From Ignavibacteria bacterium (GTDB lineage: Bacteria; Bacteroidota; Ignavibacteria; Kapaibacteriales; UBA4661): a stretch of 64,000 bases of DNA. Made by a program: the position numbers and the translations under genes. The notes below the pieces were generated by a model. It did no database searches. It was not told the DNA's origin and saw nothing but the letters and a program-made list of their open reading frames with translations. Of this stretch, positions 25,601 through 33,402 are shown in pieces (the first letter of the stretch is position 1; every line of letters begins with the position of its first letter). The stretch lies in contig JAAFIV010000004.1 in NCBI GenBank assembly GCA_013298775.1, positions 124,001 through 188,000 of the forward strand. Reading direction: 5' to 3'.

Positions 25601-27115
25601 CAAGGCACGTTTACGGCAACGATTACCGCCACAAATAGCGAAGGCACAGCAACGACGGCGATTGTTGTGAATGTTGGTCCAGCAGTGCCGCTTATCACGA
25701 GCGTTTCTCCCGCTTCGGGGACATTTGGCTCAACGATAACGATTGGAGGCTTCAACATTACTGGCGTGAGCGCGGTCAATATCGGCGGCGTTCCAGCACA
25801 GAGTTTCCGTATGGAAGGCGGCAGCATTGTTGCGGTCGTGGGTGGCGGCGGGACGGGTTCGGTGAATATTACAACACCGCTTGGCAGCACGTCGGGCGGC
25901 TTTTTCACCTTTGAAGTGCCAGAACCACCCGTACTGACGGGCATTCTGCCAAAAACGATTACCACTGGTGATGAAAACGCGAGCATCTTCCTTGCAGGGC
26001 AGAATATCCCTGTGTATGCGTCGGTGAGCCTCGCGCCACTTGCAAGCAATGGTAAGGCGTTGGAAGGAAGTATTTCATTGCCGATTGTTGGCACAAGTTC
26101 CACGGGCGCGACGGTGCTTGTTCCCGTCTTTGCACGACTTTCTGGCACGAAGCGAATATCGGTGAAGGTTGGGGACGCGCTTGTGTCGGCAACGCTTGCT
26201 ATTGTGCAAGCCGCGCCACCGCTTGCCAGCGACCTTAGCCTCCGTTCCACCACCGCAAGCGGCGAAGCATTTACAACGTTTGTGAACGGTACGGGCTTCT
26301 TCCGCAACGGTTTTGCACGGATTTTCTTGAACGATGAGCAGAGTTTTTACAGCAACGTTGTGTCGGCAAACCAAGTGCGGGTGCATATTCCAGCCGAAAT
26401 GAATGTGCGAAACGGTACAGTGCGCATTCGCATTCAAAACATGGATGGTCAGGAAACTTCAGCAACGGTGCGGATTATCGGTCGCAACGCGCCGCTTATC
26501 ACGAGCATAACGCCGCGTTGGGTGAACGGCAATTTATCGTTTATCGTACGTGGTGTGGCGTTCAGCCCGCGCATTACGGCAATTCTTGGCAGACGACAAG
26601 TAACGGTGCTGCCAGGCGGTACGGATATTGAGTTTGAAGTGGCAGTGCCATCGGATTATCCCGCTCCGACCTTTGGAACGGCATTGCTGATGGTGGAAAA
26701 TCCCGACCGCCAACGCTACGGCATTTTGGTGGATGCGTCGCTGTTCGTGCGCCCATCGAACGCCCTTGCCACAGCAGAAAAATCTGCCTCCATTGCCAAT
26801 AGCGGTGCGAGTAGTAGTGCAAGTAGTAGTGCAAGTAGCAGTACGGCTTTCAAAGCCAGTAATGGTGCGAGTTTTGGCGCGTTGTCGTGTTCGCCAAACC
26901 CCGCTAGCGAGCTTCTGACGCTGGATGCACCTGCCTTCACGGGTCAAGCGCGTGTGCAGATTGTGAATGCGCGCGGCGAGGTGGTAATTTCTGGCACGGT
27001 TTCGGGCAGCGAGCGTTTGCAGGTGGATGTTCATTCATTGTCGGCAGGCGCATATTTTGTGCGGCTTCTGGGCGAGGGAATGAGTACAATGGCGCAGTTT
27101 ACGGTTATCCGATAA
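22634..27115 (+). CDS. large secreted NHL-propeller and tandem-repeat protein with T9SS sorting domain
   Basis: 1493 residues. Signal peptide (1-25, FAQ); seven NHL repeats of about 56 residues (about 28-360, pattern NLFVADxxNNRIRRIVIATG) forming a propeller; four 118-residue repeats (about 360-832, each starting AAYTGTTFxEAGANNGTITV); two putative Ig/He_PIG domains (about 836-1015) joined by a PPPPPPPP linker; IPT/TIG-like domains (about 1020-1380); a Ser/Ala-rich linker; and a C-terminal sorting domain (about 1418-1493, CSPNPASELLTL … LSAGAYFVRL) of the type IX secretion kind. It is likely a cell-surface or released adhesin or polymer-binding protein. Its function is not predictable from sequence. 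Confidence 0.85.
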   Translation: MKTLRIFLFLLTLLVFTHTNNSFAQVGVVTTLAGDGTFAFLDGIGTGAQFRGPSGICSDGAGNLFVADRVNNRIRRIVIATGMVTTLAGDGTADFLDGTGTGARFNTPVDVCSDGAGNLFVVDRVNNRIRRIVIATGMVTTLAGDGTAGFLDGTGTGARFNTPQGVCSDGAGNLFVGDGGNNRIRRIVIATGVVTTLAGNGTFGFLNGTGTGAQFRNPHGVCSDGAGNLFVADMTNALIRRIVIATGVVTTLAGFPSAHGFVDGTGTGAWFNFPIGVCSDGAGNLFVADNGNARIRRIVIATGVVTTLAGDGTTGFLDGTGTGARFNTAYGVCNDGVSNLFVADINNNRIRKVVIVNSAAAYSGTTFPEAGANNGTITVTRDVTLTGDTWLPAGAFTGGGTHYTATGVPGGLAIDINRISATVARISFTGTAAAHQNANDATVTLNFTNAALTGGNAATVTGLNPASLTLDFNDNPIAAYTGTTFAEAGANNGTITVTQDVTLTSDTWLPAGAFTGGGTHFTATGVPAGLAIAINRISATVARISFTGTAAAHQNVNDATVTLNFTNAALTGNNAAGVTGLNPASLTLDFNDNPTAAYTGTTFAEAGANNGTITVTQDVTLTSDTWVPAGLFTGGGTHYTATGVPAGLAIAINRISATVARISFTGTAAAHANANDATVTLNFTNAALTSGVAAAVTGLNPASLTIDFNDPGPSAAYTGTTFVEAGANNGTITVTRDVTLTSDTWLPAGAFTGGGTHYTATGVPAGLTIAINRISATVARISFTGTAAAHANMDDATVTLNFTNAALTSNNAAAVGGLNPASLTLDFNDPAPVAPTMFTAATPPAGTESAAYSYTFVANGSPTPTYTLFSGTLPPGLMLSGAGVLSGTPTMAGTFGPFVVRATNIAGNTSTVGLNITINAAIVPPPPPPPPVLTAPTISGGTFSASVGLPFGANLGLSGNPTPSVSVSAGALPSGITLAGSSLSGVPSEQGTFTATITATNSEGTATTAIVVNVGPAVPLITSVSPASGTFGSTITIGGFNITGVSAVNIGGVPAQSFRMEGGSIVAVVGGGGTGSVNITTPLGSTSGGFFTFEVPEPPVLTGILPKTITTGDENASIFLAGQNIPVYASVSLAPLASNGKALEGSISLPIVGTSSTGATVLVPVFARLSGTKRISVKVGDALVSATLAIVQAAPPLASDLSLRSTTASGEAFTTFVNGTGFFRNGFARIFLNDEQSFYSNVVSANQVRVHIPAEMNVRNGTVRIRIQNMDGQETSATVRIIGRNAPLITSITPRWVNGNLSFIVRGVAFSPRITAILGRRQVTVLPGGTDIEFEVAVPSDYPAPTFGTALLMVENPDRQRYGILVDASLFVRPSNALATAEKSASIANSGASSSASSSASSSTAFKASNGASFGALSCSPNPASELLTLDAPAFTGQARVQIVNARGEVVISGTVSGSERLQVDVHSLSAGAYFVRLLGEGMSTMAQFTVIR
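22800..23700 (+). repeat. coding NHL repeats, partly identical at DNA level
   Basis: The units are about 168 bp. The second and third, about 22840-23120, are nearly identical over more than 130 bases, which suggests recent duplication or gene conversion; the later units are more diverged. Confidence 0.8.
23711..25132 (+). repeat. four tandem coding repeats of 354-357 bp
   Basis: The units start at 23711, 24065, 24419 and 24776, each at the codons for AAY. They encode 118-119 residues rich in Thr, Ala, Gly and Asn, ending LNPASLTLDFND. Differences are mostly synonymous. Confidence 0.9.
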
Positions 27116-27158
27116 CCGTCAGGTAGCAGGGGACAGAATCGCAAGAGTGTTCTATGCA

Positions 27159-27206
27159 AGACCCTCAGTACCAGCTATGAAGCGGTATTGAGGGTCTTAT
27201 TTTTAT
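27159..27206 (+). terminator. intrinsic terminator after the repeat protein
   Basis: AAGACCCTCAGTACC pairs with GGTATTGAGGGTCTT around an 11-base loop, followed by ATTTTTAT. It lies between convergent genes. Confidence 0.8.
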
Positions 27207-27219
27207 ACGTCTTTGTTCG

Positions 27220-28140
27220 TTATTGCCCGACCGAAAAATCTTGCGGCACATTTCCATGCCCGACAATATCAATAAAAATGCTCAAGAGCGAAGGCTGGAC
27301 GCGCTCGACTTTATGCAAGGTCAAATGTGGTAGGATATGCGGTAGAAGCTCGTTCAGCGTCGCCTCTTCGCGAAGAATAAGCTCGGCGTAATGCGGAAAA
27401 ATCTCCGCTTTTTCGACGAGTGCAAGCGAGGAAAGAAACTGTGCGTCGCCGTCGAATTCCACGCGGAGTGTATTCGAGCCAAAACGTTGCTTTACCGCTT
27501 CAACAGTGCCTTGCACGACAGCTTTTCCCTTATTGTACAGTACAATTTCATCGCAAATTTTCTCCGCCGATTCCAGCTGGTGCGTGCAAAAAATAATGGC
27601 TTTGCCCTCATTCCGTAAATCCTGCACGACATCCTTGAAAAGAAGCTGGTTCACAGGGTCGAGACCAGAAAAGGGTTCGTCCAAAATGAGCAAATCGGGG
27701 TTGTGTAGCACCGCCGCGATAAACTGCACTTTCTGCTGATTTCCTTTGGAAAGCTCTTCAATTTTCCGCTTTTCCATACCACCCAGATTGAAGCGTTCAA
27801 GCCATGTTGCGACGATTTTTTTTGCTTCAGGCTGCGGATGTTTGAGTTCGGCAAAATACTGTAAGCTATCGCCAATCGCGCTTTTACGATACAGTCCGCG
27901 TTCTTCAGGAAGATACCCAATCTGGCTTTTCGTCGTTTCTTGGACGGGATTTCCTTGAAAAGTAATCGTGCCTTCATCGGGCTTCAAGATATTCAAAATC
28001 ATGCGAATCGTTGTGGTTTTTCCTGCACCATTGGGACCAAGAATGCCAAGAACCATGCCACTTTCCACGCGAAAAGACACGCCATCAACGGCTTTAATTC
28101 CGCCCTTATACGTTTTACGAATAGAATCAACGATAAGCAT
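27220..28140 (-). CDS. ABC transporter ATP-binding protein (DUF4162 type)
   Basis: 306 residues. Walker A GPNGAGKTT (about 35-43), Q-loop near GYLPEERGLY, signature LSKGNQQKVQ, Walker B LLILDEPFSGLDP and switch histidine THQ are all intact. The C-terminal 80 residues match the DUF4162-type extension of Nat/CcmA-like exporters. An ATG at 28140 with AAAGG upstream fits the domain start; an upstream in-frame extension does not. No permease gene adjoins it, which is unusual, since the partner membrane subunit normally follows directly. Substrate unknown. Confidence 0.9.
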   Translation of the reverse strand: MLIVDSIRKTYKGGIKAVDGVSFRVESGMVLGILGPNGAGKTTTIRMILNILKPDEGTITFQGNPVQETTKSQIGYLPEERGLYRKSAIGDSLQYFAELKHPQPEAKKIVATWLERFNLGGMEKRKIEELSKGNQQKVQFIAAVLHNPDLLILDEPFSGLDPVNQLLFKDVVQDLRNEGKAIIFCTHQLESAEKICDEIVLYNKGKAVVQGTVEAVKQRFGSNTLRVEFDGDAQFLSSLALVEKAEIFPHYAELILREEATLNELLPHILPHLTLHKVERVQPSLLSIFIDIVGHGNVPQDFSVGQ

Positions 28141-28290
28141 AGAGTACCTTTCAAATGAAATTTCAAAAGAAAAATGACGCAACAAAAGCGTTGCACAAAG
28201 AGTATGAGAGCGAAATATTCACAAAATGTGGAAAAATATTACATTTCGGATAATTTTCCAGATATTCTGTGCATGAAATTCGCTAAAGTA

Positions 28291-28304
28291 TTGTAAATTT
28301 ACAA
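28291..28304. promoter_or_regulatory. perfect palindrome TTGTAAATTTACAA in a divergent promoter region
   Basis: This 14-bp palindrome lies between the divergent ABC ATPase (28140) and sixA (28442) genes. It contains TAAATTTA, similar to motifs ahead of other genes (CGTAGATTTAC near 49727, CGTAAATTACG near 58650). It may be overlapping -7 elements of two promoters or an operator. Confidence 0.35.
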
Positions 28305-28441
28305 GTTGTTTTATGAAATTCTTTTGGGCAAATGCAATTGCATACAATAGGGCGGACAGAAGATTTCATCGGCATTGTAGGAAATTTTCACGCAATTTTT
28401 TGTACTCTTTTTCACTCTTACGTTGTAATCTCTACGTTGTT

Positions 28442-28945
28442 ATGAATACTATTTACCTTGTGCGGCATGGCATTGCCGAAGAAGCCAACATTTTGAAGCC
28501 AGATTCAGGGCGCGAACTTACGGAAGAAGGGCGCATTCGCGTTCAAAAAATCGGAGCAAAACTCGCGCAAATGAGCATCAAACCTCATCTTATTGTCTCC
28601 AGTACCTACACTCGCGCTATCCAAACTGCGGATATTTTGGCAAAAGAGTTAGGCTATACGGGCGAGCGTTTGCAGGATAACCGTATCACTCCCAATGGTC
28701 GGTACGAATCTTTTGCCGCATTGTTTCAAGAAGTGAAGCAGCATCGGGAAATTATGTTTGTTACGCACGACCCGTGTGTAAGCTACCTTGTGGGGTCGGT
28801 CTGTGGTGCGGCAAACTTTAATGTGGATTACAAAAAAGCGGCTGTAACCTGTATCGGTATTGGTCGCCAAAGTCCGCCGCTTGGCTCGCTTCTATGGTTC
28901 GCGCCGCCGCGTTTGCTTCTTGGTGATGGTTCGCAGAATGAATAA
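28442..28945 (+). CDS. sixA: phosphohistidine phosphatase SixA
   Basis: 167 residues. It belongs to the histidine phosphatase superfamily: the RHG motif with phospho-acceptor histidine is at LVRHGIAEE (residue 8), SSTYTRAIQTADIL carries the second arginine, and VTHDP the second histidine. SixA proteins dephosphorylate phosphohistidine on HPt domains or on the nitrogen PTS. The ATG at 28442 gives the standard start MNTIYLVRHG; the open frame upstream has no family similarity. No HPt domain or PTS gene is in the window. Confidence 0.88.
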   Translation: MNTIYLVRHGIAEEANILKPDSGRELTEEGRIRVQKIGAKLAQMSIKPHLIVSSTYTRAIQTADILAKELGYTGERLQDNRITPNGRYESFAALFQEVKQHREIMFVTHDPCVSYLVGSVCGAANFNVDYKKAAVTCIGIGRQSPPLGSLLWFAPPRLLLGDGSQNE

Positions 28946-28981
28946 TGTTTTTTGCCCAGATTGTATGTGAAACATGCTATT

Positions 28982-29030
28982 CGACAAGCTCCGTGTGAAG
29001 AGCGCATTACGTCTCACATTGAGCTTGTTG
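28982..29030. terminator. hairpin between convergent genes
   Basis: CGACAAGCTC pairs with GAGCTTGTTG, with a nested TGTGA/TCACA stem. It separates sixA and the convergent T9SS cargo gene. There is no U-run, so it is a weak candidate for intrinsic termination. Confidence 0.4.
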
Positions 29031-29042
29031 GAGGTGATTACT

Positions 29043-29825
29043 CTACTCAATCACCAAACGCTGCACAACATCGCCGGAATTGCTCGTGAAGCGCACAAAA
29101 TACGTTCCTGCTGCGATATTCCCTCGCGGAATCCACGTTTCAATGTGTGAACCGCGTCCCTGCTTGCGCTCAATGCGCTCTACTTCCTCGCCGCCAATAT
29201 TGTAAATGTAAAAAATAATATCCGAAGGCGCATCAATAGTGTATGCCCAGCGTGTTGCTGTGCCGCGTACAACGGGATTTGGTGCATTTGCTTGCATTTG
29301 TGCAAAGCGCACAAATGGTACTGACACATCAAGTATTGTTGCAAAAATGCTCCCCGAAACATCAGGAATTGCGCTGCTTCCACGCGAATCCGTGTAGCGC
29401 ATGTTGCTTGCGCGAATCTGGGACACCGTATCGGAGCCGGCGAGAATTTCGCATCGTAAATACGCCAGTGTATCGTGATTTGAAGTTGATGTTCGGCGGC
29501 AGTTTACGACGAAATTATACGTGGAGTCATTTACGCGCATAAGCCGTGAAGCAAGATTTTGTGCGCCTTGTGGGAATTGCCATTCTACTGGAAAAACAAC
29601 ACTTGAATTCGATAACACCAAACGACCTTCCAGCGTCATCGTCTCGCCTTGCAGACCACGCCCCACAAGCCGAAACGGTACAGAAATAGTTTCGCCCAAC
29701 GCCCCACGTGCAGATTCTATGCGGAGTTGCGGCGTAGTTTGCGCAAAAATGGGGCATGGATTAAGCGCGAAAAGAAGCAATAAATATCCCAAAGCAAACG
29801 GAAGAATATGTCTTGAAGGGCGCAT
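29043..29825 (-). CDS. secreted protein with T9SS C-terminal sorting domain
   Basis: 260 residues. The signal peptide ends at PIFAQ (about residue 29). Residues 32-165 form a beta-rich, cohesin-like domain (RIESARGALGETISVPFRL), and the last 85 residues form a Por-secretion sorting domain (ANAPNPVVRGTATRW … IAAGTYFVRFTSNSGDVVQR). The protein should cross the outer membrane by the type IX system. A cohesin-like fold suggests binding but no partner is identifiable. It stands alone between the sixA and cyclase genes. Confidence 0.75.
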   Translation of the reverse strand: MRPSRHILPFALGYLLLLFALNPCPIFAQTTPQLRIESARGALGETISVPFRLVGRGLQGETMTLEGRLVLSNSSVVFPVEWQFPQGAQNLASRLMRVNDSTYNFVVNCRRTSTSNHDTLAYLRCEILAGSDTVSQIRASNMRYTDSRGSSAIPDVSGSIFATILDVSVPFVRFAQMQANAPNPVVRGTATRWAYTIDAPSDIIFYIYNIGGEEVERIERKQGRGSHIETWIPRGNIAAGTYFVRFTSNSGDVVQRLVIE

Positions 29826-29893
29826 AAATGCTGGAGGTGTGAATTGAGATGCAAATTAAAATATCAACTCGAATATGGTTGCGAGAGTAAGTA

Positions 29894-31669
29894 TCATCGT
29901 AGTCCTGTGAGAAAATACGTGTTCATCACGCCTTTTCCCTTGATTTCCATTGTTCCGCGTGCTTCAAAGCTGAATGTGCTTGCCAATGCACGCTGCACTG
30001 TTTCCGACACGTGGATTTTCCCTGCTTCGCCGTGCGATTCCATGCGTGATGCGGTGTTTACGGTATCGCCCCACAAATCGTAGGAGAATTTCTTCTGCCC
30101 GATAACGCCCGCCACTACTGCGCCTGTGTGAATGCCAATACGAATATCTATCGGGCTTGGCAGACTTTTCGAGAGCAAGTGAATCGTTTCTAGCATTTCC
30201 AATGCCATATTCGCCACCGACTCGGCGTGATGCGGGTTCGGATGCGGCACGCCGCCTACAATCATGTACGCATCGCCAATGGTTTTGATTTTTTCTAAAT
30301 TGTACTGCTCGGAAAAAATATCAAAAGCAGAAAAGATGCGGTTCAGAAGGCTGACCAATTCTTCGGGTGAGTGCTTGGCAGCAAGTTGGGTGAAATCCAC
30401 AATGTCCGCAAAAAGTACCGTTACATTCTCGAAGTATTCTGCAATCATCGTTTCACCTGATTTCATGCGCTTTGCAATGGCTTCTGGCAGCACGTTCAGC
30501 AGCAATCGCTCATTTTGGCGATTCACCTCAGCAAGCTCTTCATTGCGCAGACGGTAAATCTCGTTTTGCTGCCGCGCTTTATCGAATTCGTATGCTTGCC
30601 GAAAATACTGCGAGGTTTGCTGTGCCTCGCGTTGGAGCAGGTCTTGGTTCAATTTGTGGTAATATTCGTAATACTCCAATGCTTGCTCAAACTCTCCCAT
30701 TTGCTTGAGATAATTCGCCATTTCAAGATAGACATTCACCAGCACCGTCCCTGCCGAGCCGTGTTTCTTCGCAAACTCAAAGGTTTCCAGCAAGTATTTA
30801 CGCGCTCTTTCGGGCTTCTTGCTTCGTTTCAATACCCGCGCAATGCCGAGGTTAATAAATACCTCTGCCTGCGGCGACCCCACGGGAGAGTCCCGCAACA
30901 ACCGCGCTAAACGATGGTATTCTTTCAGTGCTTCGCAGGGTTTTCCTTGCTTTTCCATCACGGATGCCATGCCGTAATTGCTTGTTCCCATGCCCATTGC
31001 GTCGCCCTGTTCGCGGCGTAATTCATAGCTTTGGCGGTAGGTTGCGATGGCATCATCAAGGCGGTTCATTTCTTCGTATTCCCGCGCAAGGCTCCATAAT
31101 GCTTGGCTTTCGAGAACACCATCCTGAACTTCTCGTGCAACACGCAATGCCTCGCGGTGTTCAATGATAGCTTTTTCTGGCTCTTTGTTCATCATGTAGC
31201 AGTCGCCCACAATCGTCGTGGCATAGCCGACAAGATTTATCAAACCAAGCTCTTTCGCCAGCATTCGTGCCTGTTCTGCGTATTCCAAGCCCGTTACGTA
31301 CATCCCGATATTTCGGTAAGTTATCGCAATCCACCGCAAAGCACGCACTTCGCCTTCCTGAGCATGCAGGCGGCGAAACCGCTCCAATGCTTGAAACAAT
31401 GCCTCCAGTGCAATATCAAACTCGAAACTGCACGATGCCACTACGCCACGCGCAAAGTACCATTCCGTGCGTGTTTGCGAGGGTGCCTCCTGCTCCTCAT
31501 CAGCTTTTTCTGCACTATGACGAATGCTCTCGAGCAATCGTACTGCTTCTGCTGCATTGTTGTTCCGTAGCTCGAACGCTAGTTCTAATGCGGCTTCTAC
31601 GCGTTTTTCTTCCGTAGCTGCGGTTTTTGATAATTCCTCAAGTTCGGCGAGGCGTTGCAAATGCTTCAT
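29894..31669 (-). CDS. TPR-domain class III adenylate cyclase
   Basis: 591 residues, no membrane helix. About eight TPR units (about 30-350) are followed by a coiled coil and a class III cyclase domain (about 410-590). The metal aspartates are in FADIVDFT and TIGDAYM; the lysine of EKIKTIGDAY and aspartate of DLWGDTVNTASRM are the adenine-selecting pair, and N and R of NTASR stabilise the transition state. All catalytic residues are present, so it should make cAMP as a homodimer. The gene overlaps the upstream histidine kinase by four bases (ATGA), so its synthesis, and perhaps its activity, is tied to that kinase. Confidence 0.92.
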   Translation of the reverse strand: MKHLQRLAELEELSKTAATEEKRVEAALELAFELRNNNAAEAVRLLESIRHSAEKADEEQEAPSQTRTEWYFARGVVASCSFEFDIALEALFQALERFRRLHAQEGEVRALRWIAITYRNIGMYVTGLEYAEQARMLAKELGLINLVGYATTIVGDCYMMNKEPEKAIIEHREALRVAREVQDGVLESQALWSLAREYEEMNRLDDAIATYRQSYELRREQGDAMGMGTSNYGMASVMEKQGKPCEALKEYHRLARLLRDSPVGSPQAEVFINLGIARVLKRSKKPERARKYLLETFEFAKKHGSAGTVLVNVYLEMANYLKQMGEFEQALEYYEYYHKLNQDLLQREAQQTSQYFRQAYEFDKARQQNEIYRLRNEELAEVNRQNERLLLNVLPEAIAKRMKSGETMIAEYFENVTVLFADIVDFTQLAAKHSPEELVSLLNRIFSAFDIFSEQYNLEKIKTIGDAYMIVGGVPHPNPHHAESVANMALEMLETIHLLSKSLPSPIDIRIGIHTGAVVAGVIGQKKFSYDLWGDTVNTASRMESHGEAGKIHVSETVQRALASTFSFEARGTMEIKGKGVMNTYFLTGLR

Positions 31670-32931
31670 TCCGCACCATCCGTGATGTTCTGCGCTTCTT
31701 CGAGTGAACCTACCTCAGGTGAACGCGCTTCAATTGGCAAAGCAAGCAAAAATGTTGCTCCATGCCCCAGCACCGATTCGCACCACACTTTGCCGTGCAT
31801 TGCTTCGGCGAGTTTGCGGACAATCGAAAGCCCCAAACCCGTAGAATGCTCACCACCAGTGGGCTGCGCGGAAAGACGAGCAAATTTTCCAAAGAGTTTT
31901 TTCATGTCATCGGGCGAAATTCCTGGACCTTCGTCAGCAACTTCAACGCGAAGAAAGGAGGAAGTATGAGGGCTGAGGGCTGAATCTGGGTCTAAATCTG
32001 AGGCTGAATATTGCTTCATACTTCCGCCCTCATACTTCATCCTTACAAAAACGTTCTTCCCATGCGGCGAGTATTTAACGGCATTGGAAATGAGATTTTC
32101 CATGACTTGTTCGCTGAGGTGTTCATCGGCAAAGACAACCATTTCTTCGTGTTCGTAGTCGAAATGCAGCGTGATTCCTTTGCTTGCGGCACGTTGCGTG
32201 TAGCTTTCGATAACACCATTGACAAGCGGAACAAGGTCGAATCGCTGCGCCTGAACGGAAATACCGCCGCGTTCAATTGCATTCACATCCAACAAATTAC
32301 GCACTAATTCAAACATTTTTGCCGATGATTCGCGGATAAGTTTTGCAAATTCCTTAATCTCTGAAAGCGGCATAATATCTGTATCTTGCTCGATAATGCG
32401 GGCAAGGTCGGCGATATTATTCAGCGGATTTTTGAGGTCGTGCGCGGCAATTCCCAAAAACTCATTTTTTTCCTGATTCAACGCCACAAGTTCGTGGTTT
32501 TGCGCCTCTAATTTCTCGCGTTGATGTTTGATTTCCTTATACGAATCCTGCAAGGCAAGAGTTGCACGGACACGCGCCAAAAGTTCAGTTTTATCAATTG
32601 GCGTGCGGAGATAGTCCGAAGCACCAGCATTTAAGGCATATTCCACATGCTTCGCCGAACCAAGCCCAGTGAGCATCACCACCGGAATATCATGTGTTTC
32701 GGTGCGCTCTTTGAGCAACATCAAGGCTTCCAAACCGCTCATTTCGGGCATAATCCAATCCATAATCACCAAATCTGGCTGCGCAAAAATGGCTTTCTGA
32801 CAGCCTTCCTGACCATTTGGCGCGGTCAAAACGGTATATTCTTCTTGCGCCAAACGCAGACACGCCCCGATAGCTTCGAGGTTTGCGGGATTATCATCAA
32901 TAATGAGAATGGTATGTTTTTTCTGCGCCAT
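31666..32931 (-). CDS. receiver-histidine kinase hybrid, soluble
   Basis: 421 residues. An N-terminal receiver (about 5-125; IIDDN, phosphoacceptor in IMDWIMPEM, switch LTGLG) is joined by a coiled coil to HisKA (phospho-histidine in AAHDLKNPL, about residue 165) and HATPase_c (NLISNAVKYSPHG, DEGPGIS, GLGLSIV). The receiver lysine is replaced: YLRTPID instead of YLxKP. A Ser/Asp-rich insert of about 25 residues lies between the N box and the G1 box. There is no membrane segment or PAS domain, so it takes its signal from another protein, perhaps a kinase that phosphorylates its receiver. Output probably reaches the coupled cyclase. The ATG at 32931 is preferred. Confidence 0.88.
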   Translation of the reverse strand: MAQKKHTILIIDDNPANLEAIGACLRLAQEEYTVLTAPNGQEGCQKAIFAQPDLVIMDWIMPEMSGLEALMLLKERTETHDIPVVMLTGLGSAKHVEYALNAGASDYLRTPIDKTELLARVRATLALQDSYKEIKHQREKLEAQNHELVALNQEKNEFLGIAAHDLKNPLNNIADLARIIEQDTDIMPLSEIKEFAKLIRESSAKMFELVRNLLDVNAIERGGISVQAQRFDLVPLVNGVIESYTQRAASKGITLHFDYEHEEMVVFADEHLSEQVMENLISNAVKYSPHGKNVFVRMKYEGGSMKQYSASDLDPDSALSPHTSSFLRVEVADEGPGISPDDMKKLFGKFARLSAQPTGGEHSTGLGLSIVRKLAEAMHGKVWCESVLGHGATFLLALPIEARSPEVGSLEEAQNITDGAE

Positions 32932-32939
32932 AAAATGCG

Positions 32940-33124
32940 GTGTGGTGAAATTCAAGAATGTTCAACAATGCTAAAACAATGCTAAAATAATGCTCAAAGA
33001 ATGTCCAATAATGCTCAATGGAGCAAATACAGTCAGATTCAGGCAAAAGCCATGCACAAAGATACACTCTTTCCGTCATTCTTTACAAACTTCCTTTCGA
33101 CTTCCTTTCGATGCGGCATCCATA
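32940..33124. other. kinase upstream region with short A-rich repeats
   Basis: About 32950-33020 holds degenerate repeats of CAATGCTAAAA/AATGCTCAA, 11-13 bp each. No gene is seen. It probably contains the promoter for the kinase-cyclase pair. Confidence 0.45.
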
Positions 33125-33306
33125 TTGAAGTTGAGATAAAATTCTGCGACCCGCATGAAACCTTGCGTCCACGATTGCCCTCACCCAACCCTCTCCCAGA
33201 GGGAGAGGGCTTTAGAAGCGTTTGATTTTCTTTGTCTTAGCTCCTTCTCCCTCTGGGAGAAGGCGGGGGATGAGGGCAAAAGCGCACGATTTTATCTAAA
33301 CTTCAA
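33125..33306. repeat. family A element A5
   Basis: 182 bp. The termini TTGAAGTTGAGATAAAATTC and its complement (GATTTTATCTAAACTTCAA at 33288-33306) are nearly perfect inverted repeats. The interior has two CCCTCTCCC/CCTTCTCCC palindromes and aligns throughout with 14403-14574. It lies upstream of trmB. Confidence 0.8.
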
Positions 33307-33402
33307 CCAGAGAAACGGGCATAAAAAATTACCAGCCCTCGCGCTTTCTTGGTAAATTGCATGGCTGAACTATGATTTTTGAATGATGTTCATGGAAAAA
33401 CT

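Noticed and set aside
25228-26307. 359-codon minus-strand frame inside the large secreted protein gene
   Set aside because: It has a Pro/Val/Thr-rich composition arising from the complement of repeat-coding DNA and lacks any domain signature.
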